A DNA stretch of 64,000 nucleotides, from positions 23,747,501 through 23,811,500 of the forward strand of contig CM076947.1 in assembly GCA_039566865.1 (NCBI GenBank), read 5' to 3'. A program made the position numbers and the translations under genes. This DNA is from Aurelia coerulea. Its lineage: Eukaryota; Cnidaria; Scyphozoa; Semaeostomeae; Ulmaridae. The notes beneath the pieces were generated by a model that saw only the letters and a program-made list of their open reading frames with translations, was not told where the DNA came from and made no database searches. Positions within the stretch are counted from its first letter, which is position 1, and each line of letters starts with the position of its first letter. Below, piece by piece: positions 58,201 to 61,977 of this stretch.

Positions 58201-59861
58201 GGGGTTTAACAAATTGTACATTTATATACATGCATACATTTGTATTTGTTCAGGCAGGCCAGAAATGGGCAGCTAAAAGCTGATGTGGGCTTGCCATCTA
58301 GCTAAACCTTGTTCAATTTATATATAATAGTTAAAATCCAATTTGTTTTAAGGATTTCGTAAGAAGTATCCTACTGATACTATATATGGTCTTTCTTCTT
58401 ATTTCTATTGAAAACTGTTCCCTTATTAATTGATATACTGTTTATAGTCTTTTCATTCTTTATATTATTCTTAAATATCCCCTTACTTGCTGATAACTTA
58501 ACTCCATCAGGGAGTGAGTTCCACAATGCTGGCCCTCTAAATGCCAGAGTGTCTCTGTGTATCTCTTTCTTGGGTCTTATAACTTCAAAATCATTTGCTG
58601 ATCCTTTATTTATACATGGTTTGAATAGATTCAGTATCCTGGGGTCGGTGTTTTTCTTGCATACCGGGTGTCCCAAAATGATGTATTATCGTTTGATTGC
58701 TTACGTCCGATTTTCAAGAACTTTATTTTATCCGATTGCCGAAAGGCTAAATTGTATCAAAAGATGCTGCTTGTTGTTTTACGACGATTTTTTCATGTTG
58801 AAAAGAAGATTGATAAACCTGCTCAAATTCAAGCCTTAGATGGCATGAAAAGAAATGGCCTACCTTTCCCTTCAATATTTAGATGTGATGCAAAAGGCTG
58901 AACTCATATTCATATTCTCTGAATTCAGTACTGAATTCGTATTCTCTGGACGACATATAAGTTCAGCCTTTTGTATCACATCTAAAATGTTGACTGGAAA
59001 ATTAGGCCGTTTCTTTTTCATGCTTTTTTTTCATGCTTTCTAAGGCTTGAATTTTAGCAGGTTTATCGATCTTCTTTTCGACATTAAAACATCGGCTTAA
59101 AACCACAACGAACATCCTCGAATACAATTTAGCCTTTCGGCAATCGAATAAAACAAAGTTTTCGACAATCGGTTCATTGGTTATGGACATATAAGCAATC
59201 AAACGATAATACATCATTTTGGGACATCATTTTGGGACATCATTTTGGGACACCCGGTACAAAAACCTCATTGCTTTTGAAATGACCCTGTGGATTATTA
59301 TGATGAAGATCATTCATATTTCAGGAATGGGTGACTACTTGGAGACGTTTTCAAACCGACTCTCAGAGCATAACAAACGAGGTCTTGCTTTCATGAGAAG
59401 TGAATTATCGTCATTTTATGGCGACCAGAATTTCGTTGATTCTTTGCATGAAATAGGACACAATTCCTTCACTCGTTCGAACATTCCAGAGCATAAGAAA
59501 GAAAAACATGCTGATATGTTGGGGCTTGTGTCAAAGGTTTGTGAAATTTTGAAAATTGTTTACCTTCAATCTCGTCCTCATCCAAAATTTTATTTTTTTC
59601 TGCTTTTGTTATGACTATTTTTCAATTTTTCGAGCCTCCCCCGATTGTTCCTATCCCCGATTATTACTACATCGAACCATTTCCAACCCCCCCCCGTTTA
59701 TTCGGTACTTGAGAGTAACAAATATATATAACTCTATATTACAGGAGCTTCGCCGTGTTCTTTATGCTAAAGATGCAACGATTGAAAGTGCGGGAGCTTC
59801 AGTGGAGAGAATTAATGCCGATGTCAATAAACTTTACCAGTCTGCCATTGCATGTTATTAA
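28055..59861 (+). CDS. Gene B: complete gene for an uncharacterised secreted protein of about 1,570 residues
   Basis: Exons: 28055-28151, 29424-29843, 30464-30847, 31814-32064, 32474-32825, 33128-33335, candidate 34354-34399, 36435-36506, 37846-38148, 40516-40665, 44746-44985, 47293-47575, 49056-49230, 50848-51121, 53009-53193, 53518-54214, 55488-55658, 56883-56951, 59325-59536, 59745-59861. It starts with MLLCFLIVVAFCFTDLAVSN, a signal peptide, then KERQKR, a furin-like site. Exons 2-6 are beta-strand rich with several NxT sequons (NLT, NTT, NRT), fitting an extracellular glycoprotein. Exon 14 onward is coiled-coil and helical with conserved Cys. All junctions keep frame except between 33335 and 36435, where one short exon is unresolved. 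I know no named domain that matches. Its neighbour gene A is a paralogue. A role is not inferable beyond secretion. Confidence 0.88.
28862..29350. mobile_element. L-family foldback element
   Basis: Left arm (minus-sense L): GGACAGATTTTGTAACAC, ATTCAAAGCGATTTGCGATT, TAGCTAGCTCACTTGTTGTG. Right arm (plus sense) from 29218: ATGCCCGAGGTAGATGTGCA, CTTCTTTCGATATAGG, GCTAGCTACCTGGG. Gene B intron 1. Confidence 0.72.
29424..29843 (+). CDS. Gene B exon 2, 420 nt
   Basis: Acceptor CTTTCTTTCAG, donor GTGGGT, phase 1/1. EFPSFQEMDSGSLASVKIQN leads into four cysteines (TDCTF, NGCETT, GLCSMK, NKCSG) and a beta-like tail ending LRGMTSVG. Start of the mature protein after the RQKR site. No gene A counterpart in the window. 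Confidence 0.88.
30201..30463. mobile_element. Hammerhead-like foldback insertion with duplicated splice acceptor
   Basis: Inverted arms (AAAACATAAATTCATTTG..TTCGACTT, 30217-30260, and the complement to 30401) enclose two opposed copies of CTGATGAAGAGTTATGCTC with GAAACGTCGTTAAT. CTGATGA plus GAAA is the hammerhead ribozyme core, known from Penelope-type elements. A 17-bp sequence, TAATTTTCCTTCTRTAG, occurs at 30201-30217 and again at 30447-30463, where it is the real acceptor of exon 3. This looks like a target-site duplication. Confidence 0.75.
30464..30847 (+). CDS. Gene B exon 3, 384 nt
   Basis: Acceptor TTTTCCTTCTGTAG, donor GTAATT, phase 1/1. NNHAVPMEVSKTDGTDYDVE, FSLSTLDVNVFLAKFG, KVKGVFSPGGGFEIYAKGK and ILALYR. 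Alternating beta pattern; no cysteine. Confidence 0.9.
30848..31813. other. Gene B intron 3
   Basis: 31265-31290 (CACACGATACCGGCACAACT) has a degenerate inverted match at 31540-31585 (TTTGTGCCGTATCTG, TATCGTGTGAACG), suggesting a decayed foldback element of about 330 bp. The open frame 31176-31385 lies inside it and is not a gene. Confidence 0.5.
31814..32064 (+). CDS. Gene B exon 4, 251 nt
   Basis: Acceptor CCATTTTCAAG, donor GTAAAA, phase 1 to 0. GQSVPDTIMSLTGVAVPDLA, NQAAITLASKPIVNINSEEV and ending RDKQNQ. Confidence 0.9.
32474..32825 (+). CDS. Gene B exon 5, 352 nt
   Basis: Acceptor TTTTTTGTTGCAG, donor GTAAAT, phase 0 to 1. KADRILFHCDVGKDQLTW, FVDVDFIRSSRRAQVSFNLT and LMNTTMTLFTDARGG. 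Two NxT sequons. Strong beta periodicity. Confidence 0.92.
32951..33110. mobile_element. J-type MITE, left end only
   Basis: TACCGGGTATCCCAAAAAATG at 32951 (first 19 bases diagnostic). No right end is seen before exon 6 at 33128, so it was truncated, or the right end drifted beyond recognition. Confidence 0.5.
33128..33335 (+). CDS. Gene B exon 6, 208 nt
   Basis: Acceptor TTTTCCCTTAG, donor GTGAGT, phase 1 to 2. DELVDVTVEQQAHRTNVLAV, TLRNRTQASPLQ and EASFEWHRLLK. Ends in phase 2, which exon 36435-36506 cannot accept. Confidence 0.9.
33989..34323. mobile_element. O element: poly-G / poly-C terminated foldback
   Basis: Starts with a run of 14 G followed by TACTTGAC and ends CTAAGTACCCCCACCCCCAC then a C run. 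GGGGGTACTT is mirrored by AAGTACCCCC. The interior repeats a GCTCTAGAAAAAATG..TACCC motif. A related degenerate GGGGGGAGGGG..TACTC pair is at 33400-33600. The G run could form a G-quadruplex. Confidence 0.7.
34354..34399 (+). CDS. Gene B candidate exon 7 (46 nt), squeezed between two MITEs
   Basis: Acceptor TTTATTCATTATTTCAG accepts the phase 2 of exon 6 and gives (K)FKGYALLEGKPNLEL, open and beta-like. The donor would be GTATAC at 34400, shared with the first bases before the A2 element (34403), or GTAAGC inside A2 at 34410. Both give phase 0, but the next exon needs phase 1. The O element ends 30 bp before it. Either a further small exon exists or A2 damaged the original donor. Confidence 0.5.
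34403..35042. mobile_element. A-family MITE (A2)
   Basis: TACCGGGTAAGCCAGAAAA to TTTTCTGGCTCACCCGGTA. The interior is in opposite orientation to A1 and A3. Its first bases overlap the donor of candidate exon 7. The open frame at 34591-34971 is arm sequence. Confidence 0.88.
35045..35870 (-). mobile_element. LINE C-terminal pieces, partly inverted
   Basis: Minus strand 35140-35045 reads KAWNDIPANIREIQTLRRF, and 35860-35640 reads WLSVKNLIRFDRSVIAYKIL and LNKLCPESL..ARPNFKGNS, both standard LINE ends. 35240-35317 repeats the second piece on the plus strand, so 35240-35317 and 35627-35700 are inverted copies (CTATTTCCTTTGAAATTGGG and its complement). Typical of twin-priming or a rearrangement. 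Confidence 0.75.
35925..36190 (+). mobile_element. L-family copy
   Basis: ATGCCCGAAGTTGATGTGTA, CTTCTTTCGATATAAGCTC, CAGTCGCTAATCGCTTTG, GAGGTGTCAATCAAACTC, ending ACAAAATCTGCGCTTG. This is the simplest single-arm copy of L in the window. Confidence 0.7.
36435..36506 (+). CDS. Gene B exon 8, 72 nt
   Basis: Acceptor TATATCTACAG, donor GTGAGT, phase 1/1. GVVIKKDHNRQVTFDRPLMK. The homologue is the first visible gene A exon, same length and phase. Confidence 0.88.
37257..37793. mobile_element. I-family MITE
   Basis: TACCGGTTGTCCCCAAAAC to TTTTGGGACACCCGGTA, with arms AAGTACTCCCG and GGAGTACTT. 52 bp upstream of exon 9. Confidence 0.8.
37846..38148 (+). CDS. Gene B exon 9, 303 nt
   Basis: Acceptor AAATTCCTTGCAG, donor GTAAGT, phase 1/1. 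SFREGGIGFIASQLDVRSC, WEMCTFLKLHFNRFMDIEY, ending VENNVFSEWYT. Same length as gene A exon 2. Confidence 0.93.
38174..38793. mobile_element. A-family MITE (A3)
   Basis: TACCGGGTGAGCCAGAAAA to TTTTCTGGCTCATCCGG. Same orientation as A1. Starts 26 nt after exon 9. A1 lies in the homologous gene A intron but 928 nt from its exon. Confidence 0.85.
39108..39706. mobile_element. E-family MITE (E1)
   Basis: TACCGGGTGCGCCAAAATA to TATTTTGGCGCACCCGGTA, with GCACGTTTG arms and an inner pair TTTTTTCATCGTTTT. The second copy is at 60221. Confidence 0.9.
39716..39895. repeat. GC-rich foldback
   Basis: GGTTTTGGTCGGCGACC and GGTCGCCGACCGAAAC form the stem; CTTAGTGCGCAT-type inner arms surround TCTCTAGCAACAGAGA. 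Much more GC-rich than its surroundings. Directly abuts E1. Confidence 0.75.
39900..40515. other. End of gene B intron 9, nothing recognised
   Basis: AT-rich, no inverted termini, no coding motif. Confidence 0.5.
40516..40665 (+). CDS. Gene B exon 10, 150 nt
   Basis: Acceptor TTCTTTTTTGCAG, donor GTATGA, phase 1/1. GKIFDDGSNKIILDFER to IPSNEPVNRVG. Confidence 0.9.
41150..41620 (+). mobile_element. LINE 3' end
   Basis: FSYRGAKLWNSLPAETKQAT is the classic penultimate LINE segment. The 3' region follows with GGCCCCTTGAAAATCAGCC and an A-rich (AATATGAA) tail ending at 41615. Gene B intron 10. Confidence 0.82.
41703..41820 (-). mobile_element. SINE tail fragment (5S-like family)
   Basis: On the minus strand CCTTCGGAAGGGACGTTAAA, GGGGTCCCATGCC, GGCATGCATAGTGGGCC and CCCACTTAAAATAAATTA, as at 21903 and 57969. 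The head is missing. Confidence 0.85.
42219..43119. mobile_element. M-family MITE (M4) interrupted by K5
   Basis: TACAGTAGTGTCCCGCATAT at the left, ATATGCGGGACACTGCTGTA at the right. About 520 bp of K5 sits inside, so the original M4 was about 370 bp. The order of events is clear: M4 first, then K5. Confidence 0.88.
42369..42891. mobile_element. K-family foldback element K5, nested in M4
   Basis: AGCATAGTTTTCAAATC to GATTTGGAACCTATGCT with GCATATGAT duplicated on both sides (9 bp). Inverted relative to K2-K4. TGACGTCA at 42695. Confidence 0.9.
43322..43353. repeat. Poly-G/poly-C hairpin
   Basis: A run of 11 G, TGCTTTCCA, then a run of 8 C. Potential hairpin or G-quadruplex inside gene B intron 10. 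43360-44700 is otherwise unrecognised apart from a short repeat shared with 24400-24460. Confidence 0.75.
44746..44985 (+). CDS. Gene B exon 11, 240 nt
   Basis: Acceptor TTCTTCATCAG, weak donor GTTTGA, phase 1/1. EFSSRLHVG, ELSGGTSRQYLYLNEG, FDGQVVVVFNSVDEG. Confidence 0.92.
44998..45436. repeat. Foldback repeat flanking TGGGTA motifs
   Basis: GAGGAATTGTTTTGGG, TTGGTACCGAAGAGG at the left and CCTCTTCAGTACCAACCCC-like sequence at 45413-45432 at the right (GGGGTTGGTACYGAAGAG in mirror). An inverted repeat of about 430 bp next to M5. Confidence 0.6.
45439..45784. mobile_element. M-family MITE (M5), complete and short
   Basis: TACAGTAGAATCCCGCATAA to TTTTATGCGGGTTTCTACTG TA. 346 bp, the shortest intact M copy. 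Confidence 0.88.
45803..46336. mobile_element. K-like subfamily element (K7)
   Basis: AGCATAGGGCTCAAATC to GATTTGAGCCCCATGTT. The flanks CCCTAAAGT and GTCTAAAGT agree at 7 of 9 bases. The interior differs from K2-K6 and the TGACGTCA site is mutated. 52230-52706 belongs to the same subfamily. Confidence 0.7.
46653..47104. mobile_element. A-family MITE (A4) within a longer palindrome
   Basis: TAACGGGCGAACCAGAAAA to TTTTCTGGTTCACCCGTTA. The flanks continue the inverted repeat outward: GATATTAATCGGAAAG at the left, CTTTCCGATTAATATC at the right. So either the terminal inverted repeat was extended or the element entered a palindrome. Confidence 0.8.
47293..47575 (+). CDS. Gene B exon 12, 283 nt
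   Basis: Acceptor TCTCATTTTCAG, donor GTACGT, phase 1 to 2. AWNLTDYNILAKKGLHFHGK, LQLPVLRYGEVAH and LGAQDQHLEG. One NLT sequon. Confidence 0.92.
47588..48243. mobile_element. L-family foldback, most complete copy
   Basis: GACAGATTTTGTAAGACAAT, GCGATTAGCGATCGCAGAC, ATCGAAAGAAGAAGG at the left. A 56-bp unit with CATCTACCTCGGGCATTTTA is duplicated at 47818 and 47874. The mirrored right arm runs to ATTGTGCTGCAAAATCTGTC. Confidence 0.8.
48244..48400. mobile_element. N element end
   Basis: TTACCGTAAAAGCTCTATTA followed by AGCCCCC, then GGCTTATTAGGGAGG. The mirror end (AGAGCTTTTACGGTA) is found only at 53415-53430. Incomplete. Confidence 0.5.
48515..48690. repeat. Foldback with AAAGAAAATAAGTTAA arms
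   Basis: CCTGCAAGAGAAACAACG, CCGAAAGGAAAGAAAATAAG, GCAATAAAGAGC at the left, and their complements to 48690. 48690-48800 continues with sequence related to 27430-27580. A further inverted pair (TTAAAGACAAATGACGG and CCGTCATTTGTCTTTAA) surrounds 48814-49005. Confidence 0.7.
49056..49230 (+). CDS. Gene B exon 13, 175 nt
   Basis: Acceptor TATTTTTCACAG, donor GTAATG, phase 2 to 0. GFCDTIGVRGKFSVTTVSR, YLFKVKGNMYKEVDDVEV, KPADFIFQ. Confidence 0.93.
49352..49876. mobile_element. K-family foldback element K6, 9-bp target duplication
   Basis: AGCATAGGTTCCAAATC to GATTTGGAACCTATGCT flanked by GAAGCTATA on both sides. TGACGTCATC at 49541. Same orientation as K2-K4. Confidence 0.92.
49965..50530. mobile_element. 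H-family MITE (H2)
   Basis: GGTTTGAAAGGCCACTGCTC, CCTGAATATCAAAGCAATG, CCCGTGGATATGGGAGA, ending ACTCACCCGGTTTTTTATTG. An uninterrupted reference for the LINE-split copy at 61978. Confidence 0.78.
50848..51121 (+). CDS. Gene B exon 14, 274 nt, coiled coil
   Basis: Acceptor ATTCTTCCCTGCAG, donor GTGTGA, phase 0 to 1. YKIDLLTQATQNVNSQFRK, TATLLTQTEAEQKGYTTNM, ending DISTDCLDKCKT. Same length as gene A exon 7. Confidence 0.93.
51145..51618. mobile_element. M-family MITE (M6)
   Basis: TACGGTAAAACCCGCATATA to TTATATGCGGGTTTTGTG. Starts 24 nt after exon 14. The interior is close to M2 (gene A intron 9), a different intron, so both moved recently. Confidence 0.88.
52137..52192. repeat. 15-bp tandem repeat, 3.6 copies
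   Basis: TTACAACGTTACTGG repeated head to tail without mismatches. 51620-52136 holds nothing recognised. Confidence 0.93.
52230..52706. mobile_element. K-like subfamily element (K8)
   Basis: ATCAAATCTTTAAAAAGG to GATTTGAGCCCTATACTG. Related to K7; no clear target duplication; TGACGTCGTC replaces the octamer at 52408. Confidence 0.65.
53009..53193 (+). CDS. Gene B exon 15, 185 nt, four-cysteine exon
   Basis: Acceptor TATCCCTTTCAG, donor GTAGGA, phase 1 to 0. VSMPGVEWKQDC, MKCMTWSEDKEKVVNVMC, VLKCEAKKIS. Confidence 0.95.
53270..53432. mobile_element. N element, opposite end
   Basis: G-rich (TAGGTGGGGGGAGG, GGAGGGGCTTATTAGAG) ending AGAGCTTTTACGGTA. Mirrors the start at 48244. Lies between exons 15 and 16. 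Confidence 0.5.
53518..54214 (+). CDS. Gene B exon 16, 697 nt
   Basis: Acceptor TCTTCCATCTAG, donor GTTAGC, phase 0 to 1. VLVNRYREMKLMAENVGKLI, DLLSQPEGG, PPCLPFQLNF, DICFNGEFW, HDIEKESSKRG, YSPWATAKRSNPF and a terminal YNFTATKG (NFT sequon). Confidence 0.97.
54315..54582. mobile_element. Foldback element with near-perfect arms of about 118 bp
   Basis: AGGAATTGAGTCCATA..AGCGTTAACGCT..GTTATCGCACAATTGTG..TAGTGGAGACCA at the left, with complement at the right. The loop has a tandem AATCCTTGCATTATT. Starts 101 nt after exon 16. Single copy in the window. Confidence 0.9.
54600..55085. other. Gene B intron 16, unresolved part
   Basis: AT-rich sequence without termini, repeats or coding motif. Confidence 0.5.
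55092..55378 (+). mobile_element. tRNA-like SINE with (GCTT)n(GATT)n tail
   Basis: The head GGGTGTGGCCAAGCGG resembles a Ser/Leu-type tRNA start with an A box TGGCCAAGCGG, and GATTGGAGCC is a weak B box. The tail is a mixed tetranucleotide tract (GCTT, GATT, GATC) from 55240 to 55375. Ends about 110 bp before exon 17. Confidence 0.75.
55488..55658 (+). CDS. Gene B exon 17, 171 nt
   Basis: Acceptor CCTTTTTCATAG, donor GTATGT, phase 1/1. DATACQQSRRVIAEYKDIAD, SIQKDLVNSYGEIMKM. Confidence 0.95.
55905..56330 (+). mobile_element. LINE 3' end
   Basis: RYLGPKIWSSLSSDLKST, CNTNSFKHKIKDIFF: a typical LINE C-terminus, followed by AT-rich 3' sequence. Confidence 0.82.
56425..56760 (+). mobile_element. 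LINE 3' end (second type)
   Basis: IPNTFQDAAASSYNALPGDI, KQETNYNKFCSDVKTFLMKK, in the position of the WNSLP.dIK segment; stop at 56622. Ends in a TAATAATAATAA tract at 56739-56750. Confidence 0.7.
56883..56951 (+). CDS. Gene B exon 18, 69 nt
   Basis: Acceptor TTTTTTATTACAG, donor GTAGGT, phase 1/1. NKTSLSSYEQRDMLYWYEYT. Confidence 0.93.
57126..57745. mobile_element. D-family MITE
   Basis: TACCGGGTGACCCAGAAAA to TTTTCTGGGTCACCCGGTA. Arms of about 300 bp containing GGGGATCGATTTACAGCC and its mirror. Confidence 0.9.
57969..58190 (+). mobile_element. SINE with 5S-rRNA-like promoter, complete copy
   Basis: CTGAAGTTAAGC (5S A-box-like) and CCGGATGGGTGACCTC (5S C-box-like) at 58008-58055, preceded by a tRNA-like GGGAGTGGCCGAGC. 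The conserved tail CCTTCGGAAGGGACGTTAAA follows and it ends AATAAATTACTGAAG. Gene B intron 18. Minus-strand relatives are at 21903 and 41703. Confidence 0.85.
58300..58660 (-). mobile_element. LINE 3' end, minus strand
   Basis: Minus strand: NDFEVIRPKKEIHRDTLAFR, GPALWNSLPDGVKLSASKGI. Typical RGPALWNSLP motif. Confidence 0.85.
58662..59259. mobile_element. C-family MITE (C2) with triplicated right terminus
   Basis: TACCGGGTGTCCCAAAATG at the left. At the right end CATCATTTTGGGA is repeated three times before CACCCGGTA. The arms include GCCGAAAGGCTAAATTGTAT and its mirror, and a second inner pair with GAATTCAGTACTGAATTC at the centre. Confidence 0.9.
59325..59536 (+). CDS. Gene B exon 19, 212 nt
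   Basis: Acceptor CATATTTCAG, donor GTTTGT, phase 1 to 0. GMGDYLETFSNRLSEHNKRG, FVDSLHEIGHNSFTRSNIP. Confidence 0.95.
59745..59861 (+). CDS. Gene B exon 20, terminal coding exon
   Basis: Acceptor CTATATTACAG, phase 0. ELRRVLYAKDATIESAGASV, VNKLYQSAIACY and a TAA. No canonical AATAAA nearby; ATTAAA at 60165 is the closest candidate. Confidence 0.93.
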   Translation, partial: ELRRVLYAKDATIESAGASVERINADVNKLYQSAIACY

Positions 59862-60220
59862 TCAAAGTTTGACATAAAATATTTAAAGCGTAAAGTAATT
59901 TATATTTAAAGTATTATATATTATATATTTAAAGCATAAAGATTACTGATGAAGGCTTACGCCAAACCGTTTAACGAATGTGTTTTTTCTGAGTTTATAA
60001 AGCGTAAAGTATGTATACAAAGCGTCAAGTAAAAACATCATGATACGCAACTACTGATTTTAAATTTTGACGAATTTGGACAAACCAACAAAATAATGTA
60101 AACGATTATCATAATAATTTGTTAACTATAGTCATCCTGTTTTGAATTATACTTTATCATATGTATTAAAAAGCATATTTCTGCGAGCTTAATTCATCAC
60201 AATTCAATAATAGCAATTTC
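59862..60220 (+). other. Downstream of gene B
   Basis: AT-rich with several AAAGCGTAAAGTA-like motifs at 59886, 59998 and 60019; probable 3' UTR. ATTAAA at 60165-60170 may be the poly(A) signal. Confidence 0.4.
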
Positions 60221-60827
60221 TACCGGGTGCGCCAAAATAAACTATGCACGTTTGGGAGGCCACAATAAATCGTACACAGGTCTGATTTTGAAGCTTTATG
60301 ACTTAATCATAAGGAGAAAGCCTGAATTAGATACTGGGATTTTTGCAAATTTTTTCATTTTCATTTTTTAGAGCTAGAAGCGTGTTTCCTAAAATTCTAC
60401 TTTTCGAAAGACACTGAAAACGATCAAAAAACATCGATCAAGTTTCCAAAGAATCGACCTGAATGGGCAAAGAGAGAACTTGTTCGTGGTGATTTGGGAT
60501 TTAGAAATCGACCAATTGTAATCGGCTGTACAAGAATTCGTACTAAATCCCCAAATCCCCCTGATAAACGTTTTCTTTTTGTTCATTCATATTGAATCTT
60601 TTAAAATTTGATCGACGTTTTTTGATCGTTTTCAATGTTTTCGAAGCGAACATTTTAAAAAACTCGCTTCCAGCTTTAAAAACTGATCACGGAAAAATTT
60701 GCAAAAAGTCCCAGAATTTAATTCAGGCTTTCTGCTAACGATTAAGTCATAAATCTTTAAAATCGGTTCAGTGTACGATTTATTGTGGCCTGCCAAACGT
60801 GCATAGTTTATTTTGGCGCTCCCGGTA
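60221..60827. mobile_element. E-family MITE (E2)
   Basis: TACCGGGTGCGCCAAAATA to TATTTTGGCGCTCCCGGTA. Same interior as E1. Confidence 0.9.
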
Positions 60828-60867
60828 GTAATCTATCCACATTTTCTATCATTTATGATGAGAGATC

Positions 60868-60932
60868 TCAGCTTCTTAGTGTTCTGAAACTACCTTCGGA
60901 TGCTAGGTAGAAATGTATACAACAACAACAAA
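60868..60932 (+). mobile_element. SINE tail fragment
   Basis: CAGCTTCTTAGTGTTCTGAA, CTACCTTCGGATG, GGTAGAAATGTATAC: the tail of the tRNA-derived SINE at 21531, ending in (CAA)n. Confidence 0.7.
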
Positions 60933-60934
60933 AT

Positions 60935-61570
60935 TTTATAATTACTACAAAGATTGAGAATATGAGAGTTATTGCAAATTCACTTTGGGTTAACAGCTCT
61001 CCAATATGAAAACGCTGCAACATTCAACAACGAGTTTCACAAAGCGGGAGCGATGTGAATGCACAAAAACGGATATTTTTGACTCCGTATTGATTGTCAG
61101 GTGGATGAATGTGAACGGCCTAAAACGGATGTATCTCCCTCCGTGTTCGTTCGAAACAGAGTAATTTGAACGGGGCCTCAGTACGAGAATGCAAAGACAA
61201 AAATGAACAACCAATTTACTTTGCGTCACTGGCTCACGTGATGATCACTCTACCTGCTGAAAGATCAAGCTTCAGAACTTGCACGAAACTTTGAAAAACT
61301 GCGAAAAATGACTTCTTGACTCTTCAAAATAATTTGCAACTATTATAACTGCAAAACAGTTTCAGGTAGCTGCTGATCAAGGAAGTCAACGAATCCCTAA
61401 TATTTATTTAAAATCCTTCATATTATTGATATTTATTGACGTGATTAGCAAATAAACAGGTGGGCCTGAAATAGATAAGTGGTTGGTGGCAACTTTGCTG
61501 TTCTTTTTGTAGGTGTGAAGTATTTCAATAGATTCACGTATAAAGATATCTTTAGCAAAATTGCAGTTAG
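60935..61570. other. Non-genic DNA
   Basis: No terminal repeats or coding motif recognised. Confidence 0.5.
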
Positions 61571-61790
61571 ATAGAATTCGAGTGGAGAGGGCAGCGGCAC
61601 TCAAGCATACTTGAAGGCTGGTGAGGTAGAATTCAAGTGGTAAGGGCAGCGGCACTCAAGCATACTTGAAGGCTGGTGAGATAGAATTCGAGTGGAGAGG
61701 GCAGCGGCACTCAAGCATACTTGAAGGCTGGTGAGATCGAATTCGAGTGGAGAGGGCAGCAGGACCCAAACATACTTGAAAGCTGGTTTG
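61571..61790. repeat. 55-bp tandem repeat, 4 copies
   Basis: Units start at 61571, 61626, 61681 and 61736 with TAGAATTCGAGTGGAGAGG and CTTGAAGGCTGGTGAG. Copies 1-3 differ at few positions; copy 4 is more diverged. Confidence 0.95.
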
Positions 61791-61977
61791 ACTTGGCTCA
61801 TGCATTACGTATTCATGCTAGCAGTATAGTGGTAAGTTAAATTAACGTTTTTGGATTTTTTAAAAATCTGCTCTGATTTATTCATGACTTATTCAATTTC
61901 ATGTATGTGTGCATCATTAGCCACAAGTTATTTAAAATATTGACAAGTTTTGCAATATAAAAATAGATGCAATTCAA

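Noticed and set aside
3872..59861. Assignment of genes A and B to vitellogenin/apolipophorin-type lipid transfer proteins
   Set aside because: Beta-rich strands and large size are superficially similar, but I see none of the diagnostic motifs; a named call would be a guess.
61571..61790. CRISPR-like array
   Set aside because: Contiguous tandem units with no spacers, in a eukaryotic genome.
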